NCBI RefSeq assembly: GCF_026309355.1
Contig: NZ_JAPJZK010000001.1
Location: 1,674,001-1,738,000 of the forward strand
Reading direction: 5' to 3'
Origin: Spartinivicinus marinus
GTDB lineage: Bacteria; Pseudomonadota; Gammaproteobacteria; Pseudomonadales; Zooshikellaceae
Length of the DNA: 64,000 nt
Position numbers and translations under genes: made by a program. How positions within the stretch are numbered: the stretch's first letter is position 1; the number at the start of each line of letters is the position of its first letter. Below are positions 9,738 through 18,760 of this stretch, one piece after another. The notes beneath the pieces were generated by a model. That model was not told the DNA's origin. It worked only from the letters and a program-made list of their open reading frames with translations, and ran no database searches.

Positions 9738-10297
9738 ATATCCAAAAAACCAACTTACCAGAAGTCCTAGAAATTACACCCAAAGTATTTTCTGATAGCA
9801 GGGGTTATTTTCTTGAAACTTATCACCAAAGCCGCTATACGACAAACGGTGTGCCTGCCCAGTTTTTACAAGATAACCGTTCACACTCTACATATGGTGT
9901 TTTAAGGGGGCTTCACTACCAACTGAAGTTTCCTCAAGCCAAACTCGTTCGAGTTACCCGTGGAGTAGTATTTGATGTAGCAGTTGATATTCGTATAGGC
10001 TCACCTAACTTTGGCCAATGGACTGGAGTAACTTTAAGCGAGTCAAATAATAAACAGTTATATATACCCGAAGGGTTTGCCCATGGTTTTATAGTCTTAT
10101 CTAAAGAAGCTGACTTCGAGTACAAATGTTCTGACTTTTATCACCCCAATGATGAGTATGGTATTATATGGAATGATCCAACTATTAATATTCAATGGCC
10201 AGAAGTCGAGAAACTAAACATCTCTAATAAAGACTGCTCTCTACCCACTTTAAACCAGGCTAATACAGAACTGCTACCTAAATATGAACCAAATTAA
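9734..10297 (+). CDS. rfbC: dTDP-4-dehydrorhamnose 3,5-epimerase
   Basis: RmlC/RfbC epimerises dTDP-4-keto-6-deoxyglucose at C3 and C5. The 187-residue cupin shows the catalytic His region GVLRGLHYQ, then VRVTRGVVFDVAVDIR, and IPEGFAHGFIVLS. Its length is normal for the family. It begins inside the end of rfbA and overlaps rfbD by 14 bases. Confidence 0.97.
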   Translation: MNIQKTNLPEVLEITPKVFSDSRGYFLETYHQSRYTTNGVPAQFLQDNRSHSTYGVLRGLHYQLKFPQAKLVRVTRGVVFDVAVDIRIGSPNFGQWTGVTLSESNNKQLYIPEGFAHGFIVLSKEADFEYKCSDFYHPNDEYGIIWNDPTINIQWPEVEKLNISNKDCSLPTLNQANTELLPKYEPN

Positions 10298-11189
10298 AGT
10301 ATTGTTAACAGGAGCTAATGGGCAATTAGGCCAGTCAATAACAACTCTTCAGGCCAATTATACTAATATCACAATCATTCCTCAAAGCTCTAAAGAGCTA
10401 GATATTACTGATCGTGCTCAGTTAATTAATACTCTAAACAAACATAAACCTAGCTACTTAGTTAATGCAGCTGCCTATACTAATGTAGATAAAGCAGAGT
10501 CAGATGACAACTTAGCAATTATAGTAAATGGTACTGCTTTAGAAGACTTGGCAAGTGAGTGTAAAAAAAGAGCCATTACTTTACTTCACATATCTACTGA
10601 CTATGTGTTTTCTGGAGATCAATCAACTCCATACAACCCTAATGACATTTGCAATCCTATAAACATGTATGGAAAGAGCAAGCTTATTGGTGAAAAGCTA
10701 ATACTTAATACAAATCCTGACTCCTTCATTATAAGAACAAGCTGGGTTTTTAGCGAATTCAAAAGCAACTTCGTAAAGACTATACTGAAACTTACAAATG
10801 AAAAAAACAGCATATCCGTTGTAGATGACCAAATTGGCCGCCCCACTTATGCTAGTGACTTGGCTAAATTCATTCTCGATTTCATCATCAATTACAAAAC
10901 TTTTGACATAAAAAACAATATTATTCATTTTGCTAATTCAGGAAATTGTAGCTGGTTCGATTTTTCGCAAAAAATTATTGAGTATGGCCATAAGCTAAAG
11001 CTTATTCACAATATTCCCTATTTACAAAGAGCAAAAACGCACCACCTAAATTTAAAAGCTCAACGTCCAGCATACTCTGTACTAAACACAGCCGACACAG
11101 AAAAAGTGTTCAATATAAAAATTAGAAATTGGGAAAACGCTTTATATGAAACGTTAAACATATTAGCAGATGAATACCATTATGAATAA
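10284..11189 (+). CDS. rfbD: dTDP-4-dehydrorhamnose reductase
   Basis: RmlD/RfbD performs the last, NADPH-dependent step to dTDP-L-rhamnose. The 301-residue protein has the cofactor motif LLTGANGQLGQSI, the strand STDYVFSGD, the YGKSKLIGE catalytic pair and IIRTSWVFSE. From here to about 12.95 kb the DNA is notably AT-rich compared with the waa genes that follow, which suggests an exchanged O-antigen segment. It overlaps the next glycosyltransferase gene. Confidence 0.95.
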   Translation: MNQIKVLLTGANGQLGQSITTLQANYTNITIIPQSSKELDITDRAQLINTLNKHKPSYLVNAAAYTNVDKAESDDNLAIIVNGTALEDLASECKKRAITLLHISTDYVFSGDQSTPYNPNDICNPINMYGKSKLIGEKLILNTNPDSFIIRTSWVFSEFKSNFVKTILKLTNEKNSISVVDDQIGRPTYASDLAKFILDFIINYKTFDIKNNIIHFANSGNCSWFDFSQKIIEYGHKLKLIHNIPYLQRAKTHHLNLKAQRPAYSVLNTADTEKVFNIKIRNWENALYETLNILADEYHYE

Positions 11190-12060
11190 TTCATATCCAT
11201 TAGTTTCAGTTATTATCTCATGCTATAACCATGAGAAGTATATTACTGACTGTATATTGAGCGTTGTTAAGCAAACTTATAATAATATAGAGCTAATTGT
11301 AATTGATGACGGTTCTTCAGATGAAAGCCCTAGAATTCTACATGAGCTAAGCCAACAATATGGATTCTACTTTAAAGCCAGAGATAACAAAGGACTTTCT
11401 GCGAGTCTTAATGAGGCTATTAGTCTCAGTAAAGGTAAGTACATCTGCCCTCTAGGGTCTGATGATATTATTTTGCTTGATAAAATCGAAAAGCAGGTAA
11501 AGTTTTTAGAAAACAGACCAGACATTGCCGTCTGTGGAGGAAATATAATCTGCATTGATGATTATAATAATGTAAAAGAGAAACAGAGGCTAAAGCCCTA
11601 TCGTGAAGTAGGCTTTAAAAAAATGCTGACTCAACCGAAAGAAGGGCCTGCAGCACCGACAGTCATGATCCGCTCTTCAGCACTAAAAGAAGTTAATGGG
11701 TTTAATACAGATATAAAACTCGAAGACTTAAATCTATGGTTAAAATTAACTCACAAAGGCTTTAAGATCGCTGTTCTCAGTGACATTCTTGCATACTATC
11801 GAGAGCATGATAACAATACTTACAAAAACCATAGGATGATGACAGAAGAAATTATTAAAACATATAACAACTATAGAAATGAACCAGAATACCCATTTGT
11901 GATTAATCAATTTCTCACCAGCATGTTTTTAAAAGTATCAAAATATGATCCTAAATATGCTATTCAAATCCTTAGGAAAATAGATAGAAAATACTATAGT
12001 TTCAAGCTCTTTAAAGGCATGACCTATCTCATTACATCATGGATAAAAAGTAAGAAATGA
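11182..12060 (+). CDS. family 2 glycosyltransferase
   Basis: A 292-residue GT-A fold transferase: VSVIISCYNHEKYITDCI at the N terminus, LIVIDDGSSDES (sugar-nucleotide binding), CPLGSDDI (the DxD-like metal site) and a C-terminal basic tail without obvious membrane helices. It presumably adds one sugar to an O-antigen or outer-core intermediate in the cytoplasm. Start choice is between ATG 11170 and ATG 11182, both inside the end of rfbD. I prefer 11182 for its purine-rich upstream stretch, with low certainty. Its TGA overlaps the next ATG. Confidence 0.88.
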   Translation: MNNSYPLVSVIISCYNHEKYITDCILSVVKQTYNNIELIVIDDGSSDESPRILHELSQQYGFYFKARDNKGLSASLNEAISLSKGKYICPLGSDDIILLDKIEKQVKFLENRPDIAVCGGNIICIDDYNNVKEKQRLKPYREVGFKKMLTQPKEGPAAPTVMIRSSALKEVNGFNTDIKLEDLNLWLKLTHKGFKIAVLSDILAYYREHDNNTYKNHRMMTEEIIKTYNNYRNEPEYPFVINQFLTSMFLKVSKYDPKYAIQILRKIDRKYYSFKLFKGMTYLITSWIKSKK

Positions 12061-12953
12061 ATAACAAGTCAATTGCTATCATCATTCCCTATTTTGGGCA
12101 ATGGCCAGAATGGATAGACCTGTATATCGAAAGCTGTAAATACAACCCTACAATTGACTGGATTTTTTTCAGTGACTGCGGCCCACCTCAAAATAAAGCA
12201 GATAATATCACTATCCACCATATGAGTTTTAACGACTATAAGCAATATATTTCCAAAAAACTAGAAATTAACTTTTCCTGTTGTCAACCCTATAAACTGT
12301 GCGACCTTAAGCCAAGCTATGGTTACATACATGAAGATATATTAACTAACTATGACTACTACGGATTTGGAGATATTGATGTAATATATGGAGATATTAG
12401 ACAATTCTATACCGAGAAGGTACTAACTCACAACTGTATATCGAGCCACTGGGACAGAGTATCTGGACATCTTGCGTTATTCAAAAATACAGAACTAAAT
12501 AGAAATGCCTTTAGAAAAATTAAAAACTGGCAACAGCTAATGGGAAATGAAAATCACTTTGGCATTGATGAATCAAAATTATCAAAAATATACCTCCGAC
12601 ATAAAAAATACCCAGACTGGTTAAGAAAGGCTTATGGTTTTTTTAGTCCATATCAAAAAAACTGTTATTTTAAAGAGCAATACAGCACCATTTTAACAGA
12701 CAAACCATGGATAGATGGAACTCTAGATCACCCTGAAGTATGGTTTTGGAAAAATGGTAAGTTGACTAACAATAAAGATGCTGATAGAGAGTTCCTCTAT
12801 CTACACTTCATGAACTGGAAGTCTTCAATGTGGTTACCCGAAAAACATGGAAACAAAGCTGCATGGGAGGACTTAAGCTCAATTAATAACGTTCCACTTA
12901 GCCAAATTAAAAATGGTTGGAGCATCTCTCCACAGGGTTTTTTGCCTTTATAA
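12057..12953 (+). CDS. putative glycosyltransferase of the DUF6625 type
   Basis: A 298-residue protein beginning IAIIIPYFGQWPEWIDLYIESC, followed by DWIFFSDC, YKLCDLKPSYGYI and YYGFGDIDVIYGDIR. These segments resemble a group of uncharacterised glycosyltransferase-like proteins (I believe DUF6625) often found in polysaccharide clusters. The GDIDVIYGD stretch may hold the metal-binding acidic motif. It is the last gene of the plus-strand operon, overlapping the previous gene by four bases. It ends only four bases from the stop of the opposing gene, leaving no room for a dedicated terminator. Sugar specificity is unknown. Confidence 0.7.
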   Translation: MNNKSIAIIIPYFGQWPEWIDLYIESCKYNPTIDWIFFSDCGPPQNKADNITIHHMSFNDYKQYISKKLEINFSCCQPYKLCDLKPSYGYIHEDILTNYDYYGFGDIDVIYGDIRQFYTEKVLTHNCISSHWDRVSGHLALFKNTELNRNAFRKIKNWQQLMGNENHFGIDESKLSKIYLRHKKYPDWLRKAYGFFSPYQKNCYFKEQYSTILTDKPWIDGTLDHPEVWFWKNGKLTNNKDADREFLYLHFMNWKSSMWLPEKHGNKAAWEDLSSINNVPLSQIKNGWSISPQGFLPL

Positions 12954-12957
12954 TACG

Positions 12958-14046
12958 TCAATAGAATCGCTGACAAATCTCTAACCACCTTGTTTTGTCA
13001 GCTTGTGACAACTTATTTGAGTCCACCAACTTTTTAATGGCTGTTACTAAATATTTTTTTCCTTTTAACTCAAAGCAGTTAATTTCACTATTTGAAACAG
13101 AAGCCAAGTTAGTATAAGAATTTCTTAACCAATTTTTTTGATCAGAGATATCATAGAGATTAGACTCATCTAACAGGTATAATTCTATACCCTGCAGAGC
13201 TCTCATTACATCTTTTGAAAAACCCTGCCGCTTTGAATGAATCTTTATTAAAAAAAGTTTTATAATTTTTTTCCTGTATCTAACAAAATGGAAGTCAACT
13301 AATGCATTTATCTTTTGGCTTATAGACAACTTTTCAACTAAATTCAGGTAAATACCAACCTTATCATTTATAAAGTTAATTTCAGCCCCGTAATAGTGAG
13401 CAAGTATATCATCACAACCAGATAACTTAGTATTTCTACTTAGCACTTCACCTATAGCTAATTGCTCAGTAACGTACTCCTTGGTAATATCATAAACTTG
13501 ATCAAGAACATAAAGTGCTTCATCTAAAAGATGTCGATCGTCATAAGACAGCCCTACAACACCTGAGTTCCACAGCTGCCCATCTTTAGCTATATCTAAA
13601 ATATTACCATTCTGGCTTACAATATTATTCTCAACTATCCTTTCACAAAGAGTAGGAAGGGCTTGTTGAATATACTTCTCAAACTGGAACATTAAAGAAA
13701 ACCCAGGACTAACTCTTTGAAAAAGTAACTCCGGATTTTTTTTGTACCATGTATCTGTATCAACAAGTATAGTTTTATTTTTGTATTTATCCATCCAAAA
13801 CTTCATTGCTACATTTTTTAGCCTATGATTATATTGAGCTTTTCCTTGCCATAACTTTATCTGATCATCTGTTAGTTTTTCTGCAACTATAGGTAAATCA
13901 GAGAAGTAGTCTGGATTTTCAGTAAACACACATACTCTTGTTGACTTGCTTTCACCTAAAAACCTTAATGCTGTCAAGATACTAAAATAGCCTTGCTGGT
14001 AATATATTTTATTTTGTCCATATACCAGATAAAGCAAATCATTCAT
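12958..14046 (-). CDS. hypothetical glycosyltransferase-like protein of O-antigen region
   Basis: A protein of about 362 residues starting NDLLYLVYGQNKIYYQQGYFSILTAL. A stretch around residue 90 (NKTILVDTDTWYKKNPELLF) contains a DTD motif like the DxD metal site of GT-A glycosyltransferases, and LWNSGVVGLSYDD follows as in many GT8-like folds. I do not recognise a named family. The frame is open to 14091, but the upstream start is a TTG; ATG 14058 and ATG 14046 are both possible, and no clear Shine-Dalgarno decides. It is the last gene of the long minus-strand LPS operon. Its low GC fits recent exchange of the O-antigen genes. Confidence 0.6.
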   Translation of the reverse strand: MNDLLYLVYGQNKIYYQQGYFSILTALRFLGESKSTRVCVFTENPDYFSDLPIVAEKLTDDQIKLWQGKAQYNHRLKNVAMKFWMDKYKNKTILVDTDTWYKKNPELLFQRVSPGFSLMFQFEKYIQQALPTLCERIVENNIVSQNGNILDIAKDGQLWNSGVVGLSYDDRHLLDEALYVLDQVYDITKEYVTEQLAIGEVLSRNTKLSGCDDILAHYYGAEINFINDKVGIYLNLVEKLSISQKINALVDFHFVRYRKKIIKLFLIKIHSKRQGFSKDVMRALQGIELYLLDESNLYDISDQKNWLRNSYTNLASVSNSEINCFELKGKKYLVTAIKKLVDSNKLSQADKTRWLEICQRFY

Positions 14047-14098
14047 TTTTTTACACATTTTAATTAAGCTCAAAACAAAAGAAGCAACCAACTATTTA

Positions 14099-15214
14099 TT
14101 ACTTCTCTCTTGATATAACTTCTCTATACTCTGTTCTATATTTCTCTACGGAGTGACAACTCTTAACATACTCATAAGCTTTTAAACATTTATTATTTAT
14201 GTCTATTTTACTCATAGAAAGCTGTTGTGATAACACAGACTCCAACTGGCTAGTTGAAGTAGGATCAATTAAAACCCCATAACCATCTAGCACATCAGGT
14301 ATCCCACCAACCTTCGTAGCAATAATTGGTAATTTAGCTATCATAGCTTCAAAAATTACCAAAGGCATACCTTCCTCTAAGGAGGGTAATACAAAATAAT
14401 CAAATGCTTTTAAGAAGCGAAAAGCGTTGTGTATTTCTCCAGGGAAAAGAACCCGATCACTAATACCTAAAGCAACGGCTTGCTTCTTTAGTGAATGTTC
14501 TAGTTGCCCCCCTCCTATAATGACAAGTTTCGTATTATCATGCTTATGTTGTACTTTTTCGAAAGCATCAACTAAATAAGATTGCCCTTTTACTTTAACT
14601 AGTCGCCCTATAGTTCCTAGCACAACATCATCACTTTTAAGACCAAGCTCTTGGCGGGCAGCATCTCTGGTTAAAAACTGGTTCTCAATGTAATCAAGAT
14701 CAATTGCATTTGTAATCACTTTGACATTATCATCATTCAGACAACAACACTTACTAATCAAGTACTCCTTTACTGAACCAGATACTGCCACTATAGTCCA
14801 TCTTTTATCAAATAAAAGATTAGTTATCCACCTTCTAAAAGGACGATCAAAGTCACCAATTCCATGTACGACAGAAATACAGTTTGGTATTTTTAGAAAT
14901 TTATTCGCAATTAGCATTACATCAAATGGTTTAAAACGGTGAACAACCAAACTATCAAACGCCTTCTTTCTGCAGTACTTCCAAATACTATAGATAGCTT
15001 TTAATCTAAGGCCTTTCATCTGCTTCTTTGTAAGCTCAAAGTATTTGACATACTCACTCACGGAAAGCATATCACCATGTTTTGGCTTTTCCGTAAAATA
15101 GGCTGAAGTAACTTCAAACTTATCTTTGGGCAACCCTTTGATGATCTCCTCGTGCAGGTCAGATGTTCTTATATAGTATTTAGGTTGCAACTGGAGAATT
15201 TTCTGTCGTGTCAT
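14099..15214 (-). CDS. family 4 glycosyltransferase
   Basis: A 371-residue GT-B transferase. The C-terminal nucleotide-sugar domain shows LGTIGRLVKVKGQSYLVDAF, LVIIGGGQLEHSLK, VLFPGE and the E-x7-E motif region PSLEEGMPLVIFEAMIAKLPIIATKVGGIPDVL. The N-terminal acceptor half shares LQLQPKYY-type openings and the HRFKP motif with the wapH-like gene at 18757-19884, so the two are paralogues. It probably adds an outer-core or O-unit sugar. It overlaps waaL by four bases. Confidence 0.88.
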   Translation of the reverse strand: MTRQKILQLQPKYYIRTSDLHEEIIKGLPKDKFEVTSAYFTEKPKHGDMLSVSEYVKYFELTKKQMKGLRLKAIYSIWKYCRKKAFDSLVVHRFKPFDVMLIANKFLKIPNCISVVHGIGDFDRPFRRWITNLLFDKRWTIVAVSGSVKEYLISKCCCLNDDNVKVITNAIDLDYIENQFLTRDAARQELGLKSDDVVLGTIGRLVKVKGQSYLVDAFEKVQHKHDNTKLVIIGGGQLEHSLKKQAVALGISDRVLFPGEIHNAFRFLKAFDYFVLPSLEEGMPLVIFEAMIAKLPIIATKVGGIPDVLDGYGVLIDPTSTSQLESVLSQQLSMSKIDINNKCLKAYEYVKSCHSVEKYRTEYREVISREK

Positions 15215-16428
15215 ACTGATTGCTTCTTGGTTATTTTATTCTGATTAGAGCAACTTATAAACGCGATGGTTAGGGCAATGGGAACCCATGATATATACCA
15301 AACCTCCTTCGGTCTACTCACAACATTTCCACCTTCTGATATACCACCAAAAACACCATAGACAAGCAAAGGTAACCCAACGAATGTTAAAATATAATTG
15401 CCTTTTTTACACGCCTTTATAGTAAGCAAAAACAGAGTTAATACCCACCCCAAAAATCCAACGAAACCGAAATGATATAAGATGCCCAGATGGATATTAT
15501 GTGGATCATAGAATGACTGTTTAATACTCTGCAGATATATCTTAAACTCAGCCCCTAATCCATAACCAAGCCATAATTCATCAAATATTAATTTAATTGC
15601 TTCACTCCATATTTCAGGCCTATGAGATACTCCTCTAGCAGCAATATCTTCCCACGCTATAATCACAATTGTTAAAAGAGTCACTAAAATATAAAAAATA
15701 GTCTTTAGTACAGTTTTTCTCTTATAGAAAAAAGTAATAATCAACAAAACTAGAATTACTCCAAAAAAACCTACTAGAGGAGTTCTAGACTTAGTTAAAA
15801 AAGTACATACAAAAAATACAACCACACATAGCAGCAGTATAACTTTTTTAGGAGGCTCTTCAGAAAGCAACAACAGTCCTAATGAGAACACACATAAAAA
15901 ACCAAAATAATGAGAGCTTAATAAGGGGTTACTTAATATCCCTAACCCAACAAATCTCCCCCCAAAAGAAAAATCAGTCTCCACCCCATAATTATAGATA
16001 CTATAGAGAGAGGTCAAAGCAGCTAAACCAACAGCAATCATTGCTATACGCTGGATATCCGTCACCCTTACCACTAAATAATAAACAGCATAAATAAAAA
16101 GAAAAACCATCAATGCTTTCTTGATTTGACCAAACGATAGCTCCTCACTACCCCATGCAGATGAAATTGCAAAATAGCAAAGAAGAATAGTCAATAGTTT
16201 TACAGATTGCTCCTTAAAGAAGCCAAAAAATAAATTTGATTCTAAAAAAATTAGCAGCGTGACAGGCAGATACAGAAAAATATATAGCTGAGTATGCCAC
16301 TTGCTATCTGTCGGAAAAAGCTGCACACCAACAAAAAAAATGAATATCCCAAATAACAACATATATGTTAATACTTGAGTTACTAGGCTCCCCTTCAGGC
16401 TTTTTACTTCACAATTATATCGATTCAT
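15211..16428 (-). CDS. waaL: O-antigen ligase
   Basis: WaaL transfers the completed O-antigen from undecaprenyl diphosphate to lipid A-core on the periplasmic face. The 405-residue protein is strongly hydrophobic with roughly ten to twelve transmembrane helices. It has a large periplasmic-loop region carrying the conserved Arg (SHRPEIWSEAIKLI) and His (YDPHNIHLGILYHFG) of the Wzy_C/O-antigen ligase family. It overlaps both neighbours by four bases. In Pseudomonas waaL occupies the same place near dnpA, supporting the ligase rather than the polymerase (Wzy) call; the two cannot be told apart on motifs alone. Confidence 0.82.
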   Translation of the reverse strand: MNRYNCEVKSLKGSLVTQVLTYMLLFGIFIFFVGVQLFPTDSKWHTQLYIFLYLPVTLLIFLESNLFFGFFKEQSVKLLTILLCYFAISSAWGSEELSFGQIKKALMVFLFIYAVYYLVVRVTDIQRIAMIAVGLAALTSLYSIYNYGVETDFSFGGRFVGLGILSNPLLSSHYFGFLCVFSLGLLLLSEEPPKKVILLLCVVVFFVCTFLTKSRTPLVGFFGVILVLLIITFFYKRKTVLKTIFYILVTLLTIVIIAWEDIAARGVSHRPEIWSEAIKLIFDELWLGYGLGAEFKIYLQSIKQSFYDPHNIHLGILYHFGFVGFLGWVLTLFLLTIKACKKGNYILTFVGLPLLVYGVFGGISEGGNVVSRPKEVWYISWVPIALTIAFISCSNQNKITKKQSV

Positions 16429-17852
16429 TTTACTACAAACAGCTCATTACTTTTAATACATTTGAAAAAATAGCTATCTTTTCCATACTTATACGGACTT
16501 CTATTAATAAAAATATTTTGCAAGGTCACTCGAAAATATTTTTGCAGTTTTGTTTTTCGCTTCAAATCATGCATCATCTCCAGTGCATACACTTTATCCT
16601 TCTGCTGCTTTTCTGATAAAGGAACAGACAATACCCTTGGCGTTTTAACCTCTGCATTAAGGTTGGGTGCTAATGATGCTATTGTATGGGGTGGTCCGAA
16701 TGGATGCATATCGGTGTGAACGTAATGGTTTGCGTAGTACAGCCAGTACTTTATGCCAGAGTAACTCACCTCACTCACTGCCTGGTGAATAAATTGCGTT
16801 GCATAATAGTGATCTTGGTGAGGGTCCAACTGTAAGTGTGGTGTGACTATAACTTCCGGCTGGTATTTTTCTATTAAGAACTGAAGGTCTTTTAACAGAT
16901 TTTCACCTGTAGCTTTATTATCACCATCAGTAGGTAGCGGAAAGCTATTAAACTCTCTAAATACAGTTGTGGTATCAACACCTGCCGTTTTAGAGCTAAC
17001 TAGTTTAGTTTGCTCTTCGTACATGTCCTTGAGGCGTAAACAAAAGTAGCCAAGGTTAACAATCTGTTCTTTCGAAACACCACCCCAAGCAGGTACTGCA
17101 ATACTATCAAACGCTCTCAAACGGCCCTTTAATATAGATGCCTGTTGAGGATCTGGATAGACATGTTGAAAATCCTTCTGCTCTACTTCGCCAGCCGTTA
17201 AGGTAACAATACTTACATCTTTTGCCTGGCTATAAAGGCCAAAGGCAGCCAGCTCCGCATCATCAGCATGGGGAGCAATAATCATTATGCGTTTGTTGAT
17301 GATGTCTGGGTTAGCAAAACCAAATAGGGTTAATTTATGGTTGTTATCGGTTATTGGCTGGCAGTGTTTGAAGTTGAGAGTTAAATGCTCACCAACTAAC
17401 AGTATTTTTAACCAATCACTTATATTCAAATAGCGCAATCCATTTACAGAGCGTTCAAAATACTGTCTATTTGTAGTATTACCATCGCTTATTTCAACAT
17501 AAGGATCAAAAATACTACCCAGCCAATTAGCTTTAATTTTGACAGCAGCCAATCCTGTATCCAGCGATAAATCACTCGCAGGCTTTTCTACACAACGCAG
17601 TTGATTATTTTCTATAGCTAACGGCAGCTCTACCGCATTTTCAAACTGGTATTGGTAATCTGACTTGGGGTCATAAAAAATATGATCAGACCAAAACACT
17701 TCATGGGCAATATAAAAAATGACTGCAAAGAGTAAAGTTTGCCAGTACCAACCGATCAAAAGCCCAAGAAGTGCCAAGCAAATAAAAACTAACGCTTTTA
17801 TTTGGTTTGTCATCTTCTTCTTTTTTAAATACGGGTTATCTTTTGTTTTCAT
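16425..17852 (-). CDS. dnpA: PIG-L family de-N-acetylase with N-terminal membrane anchor
   Basis: A 475-residue protein with a hydrophobic anchor near residues 18-45, an N-terminal beta-rich region, then a PIG-L deacetylase domain. The domain carries the zinc motif IIAPHADDAELAAFGLY (PHxDD) and a second site PHLQLDPHQDHYYA. By position it matches DnpA of P. aeruginosa, a predicted LPS/peptidoglycan sugar deacetylase linked to antibiotic tolerance. The exact substrate is unknown. It overlaps waaL by four bases and starts at ATG 17852, eight bases below the mig-14 stop. Confidence 0.82.
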   Translation of the reverse strand: MKTKDNPYLKKKKMTNQIKALVFICLALLGLLIGWYWQTLLFAVIFYIAHEVFWSDHIFYDPKSDYQYQFENAVELPLAIENNQLRCVEKPASDLSLDTGLAAVKIKANWLGSIFDPYVEISDGNTTNRQYFERSVNGLRYLNISDWLKILLVGEHLTLNFKHCQPITDNNHKLTLFGFANPDIINKRIMIIAPHADDAELAAFGLYSQAKDVSIVTLTAGEVEQKDFQHVYPDPQQASILKGRLRAFDSIAVPAWGGVSKEQIVNLGYFCLRLKDMYEEQTKLVSSKTAGVDTTTVFREFNSFPLPTDGDNKATGENLLKDLQFLIEKYQPEVIVTPHLQLDPHQDHYYATQFIHQAVSEVSYSGIKYWLYYANHYVHTDMHPFGPPHTIASLAPNLNAEVKTPRVLSVPLSEKQQKDKVYALEMMHDLKRKTKLQKYFRVTLQNIFINRSPYKYGKDSYFFKCIKSNELFVVK

Positions 17853-17860
17853 AATACTTC

Positions 17861-18760
17861 TTACGTTGAGTACACTGGCACTCTATTACACCAGCGGTCT
17901 TTATACTCGTTATCTGATAAACCAAATGAATAACGTAGCTGCTTATTTTGCTTATCAGCCATCTCCTGAGCTTCCTGCACATTCAAAAAGCTAAGTACAC
18001 TACCAGGGCTAAACTCTTTTACAGAGGGATCAACCCCACCATTGATATACTCTACAGACAACCATTGCTCTGATTCAGCCTGATATACCAGTTGAATCGC
18101 AACTGGACGTTTCTCAAAATACAGCACAGAGCCAACTAAATATTTTTGTAGTCTACTCAGTAATTCTCCCATCAAGGATGCACCTTTAGCTGCAAAGCCC
18201 CACCTTAACTCAAATAATGTCAAATAAAACTCACATATCTGATCTGCAGATAGCTCACTGATAGGATGCAACTCACCACCCGCTTCTTGAAACAGTCTTA
18301 ATTCACGGCGATGGTTGTACTTAAACTTTTTAGAGTAGCCACCAGGTTGAAAGCCTTTAGCTAAACACAACTGTTTACCTTTATCCTTCAGATTGGTCAG
18401 CTGGGATTCATGCAAATTCGAAATTAATTCTGCTTTATAAGGCAATTCAAGTTGGGCATTTTCAGCAATGGGCAATATAATCTCCGCATTACCTGCATCC
18501 ACTAAACCGCGTTTACCGAGTTTTTTTAAAGCTTGCTTACTACCCGCGACATAGTTTTCCCACACCGGAATCGCAGCAATAAGCTGGTCATCTTGATAGC
18601 GGCCACTAAACTCCAGTGGGATATCTAATAATGACGAAACCACCCCAATCACTTCTGGGTGAGTTATAAAACTACCGCCCCACTGTTGGTAAGCCTCTTC
18701 ATATTGGTCAGCAGTTAAAGGTTGCCAATGACGAGTTTGCCATTTCGCGAGTAAACTCAT
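17861..18760 (-). CDS. Mig-14-like GNAT-fold protein
   Basis: A 299-residue protein starting MSLLAKWQTRHWQPL. Segments such as WGGSFITHPEVI, KFKYNHRRELRLFQEAGG, ELRWGFAAKG and YINGGVDPSVKEFSPGSVLSFLN match the Mig-14 family, which is linked to resistance to antimicrobial peptides and LPS modification in Salmonella and Pseudomonas. The fold is that of a GNAT/FemAB-type acyltransferase. ATG 18760 overlaps the wapH-like stop as ATGA; the longer open frame upstream lies inside that gene. Its position between dnpA and wapH equals the Pseudomonas order. Confidence 0.85.
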   Translation of the reverse strand: MSLLAKWQTRHWQPLTADQYEEAYQQWGGSFITHPEVIGVVSSLLDIPLEFSGRYQDDQLIAAIPVWENYVAGSKQALKKLGKRGLVDAGNAEIILPIAENAQLELPYKAELISNLHESQLTNLKDKGKQLCLAKGFQPGGYSKKFKYNHRRELRLFQEAGGELHPISELSADQICEFYLTLFELRWGFAAKGASLMGELLSRLQKYLVGSVLYFEKRPVAIQLVYQAESEQWLSVEYINGGVDPSVKEFSPGSVLSFLNVQEAQEMADKQNKQLRYSFGLSDNEYKDRWCNRVPVYST

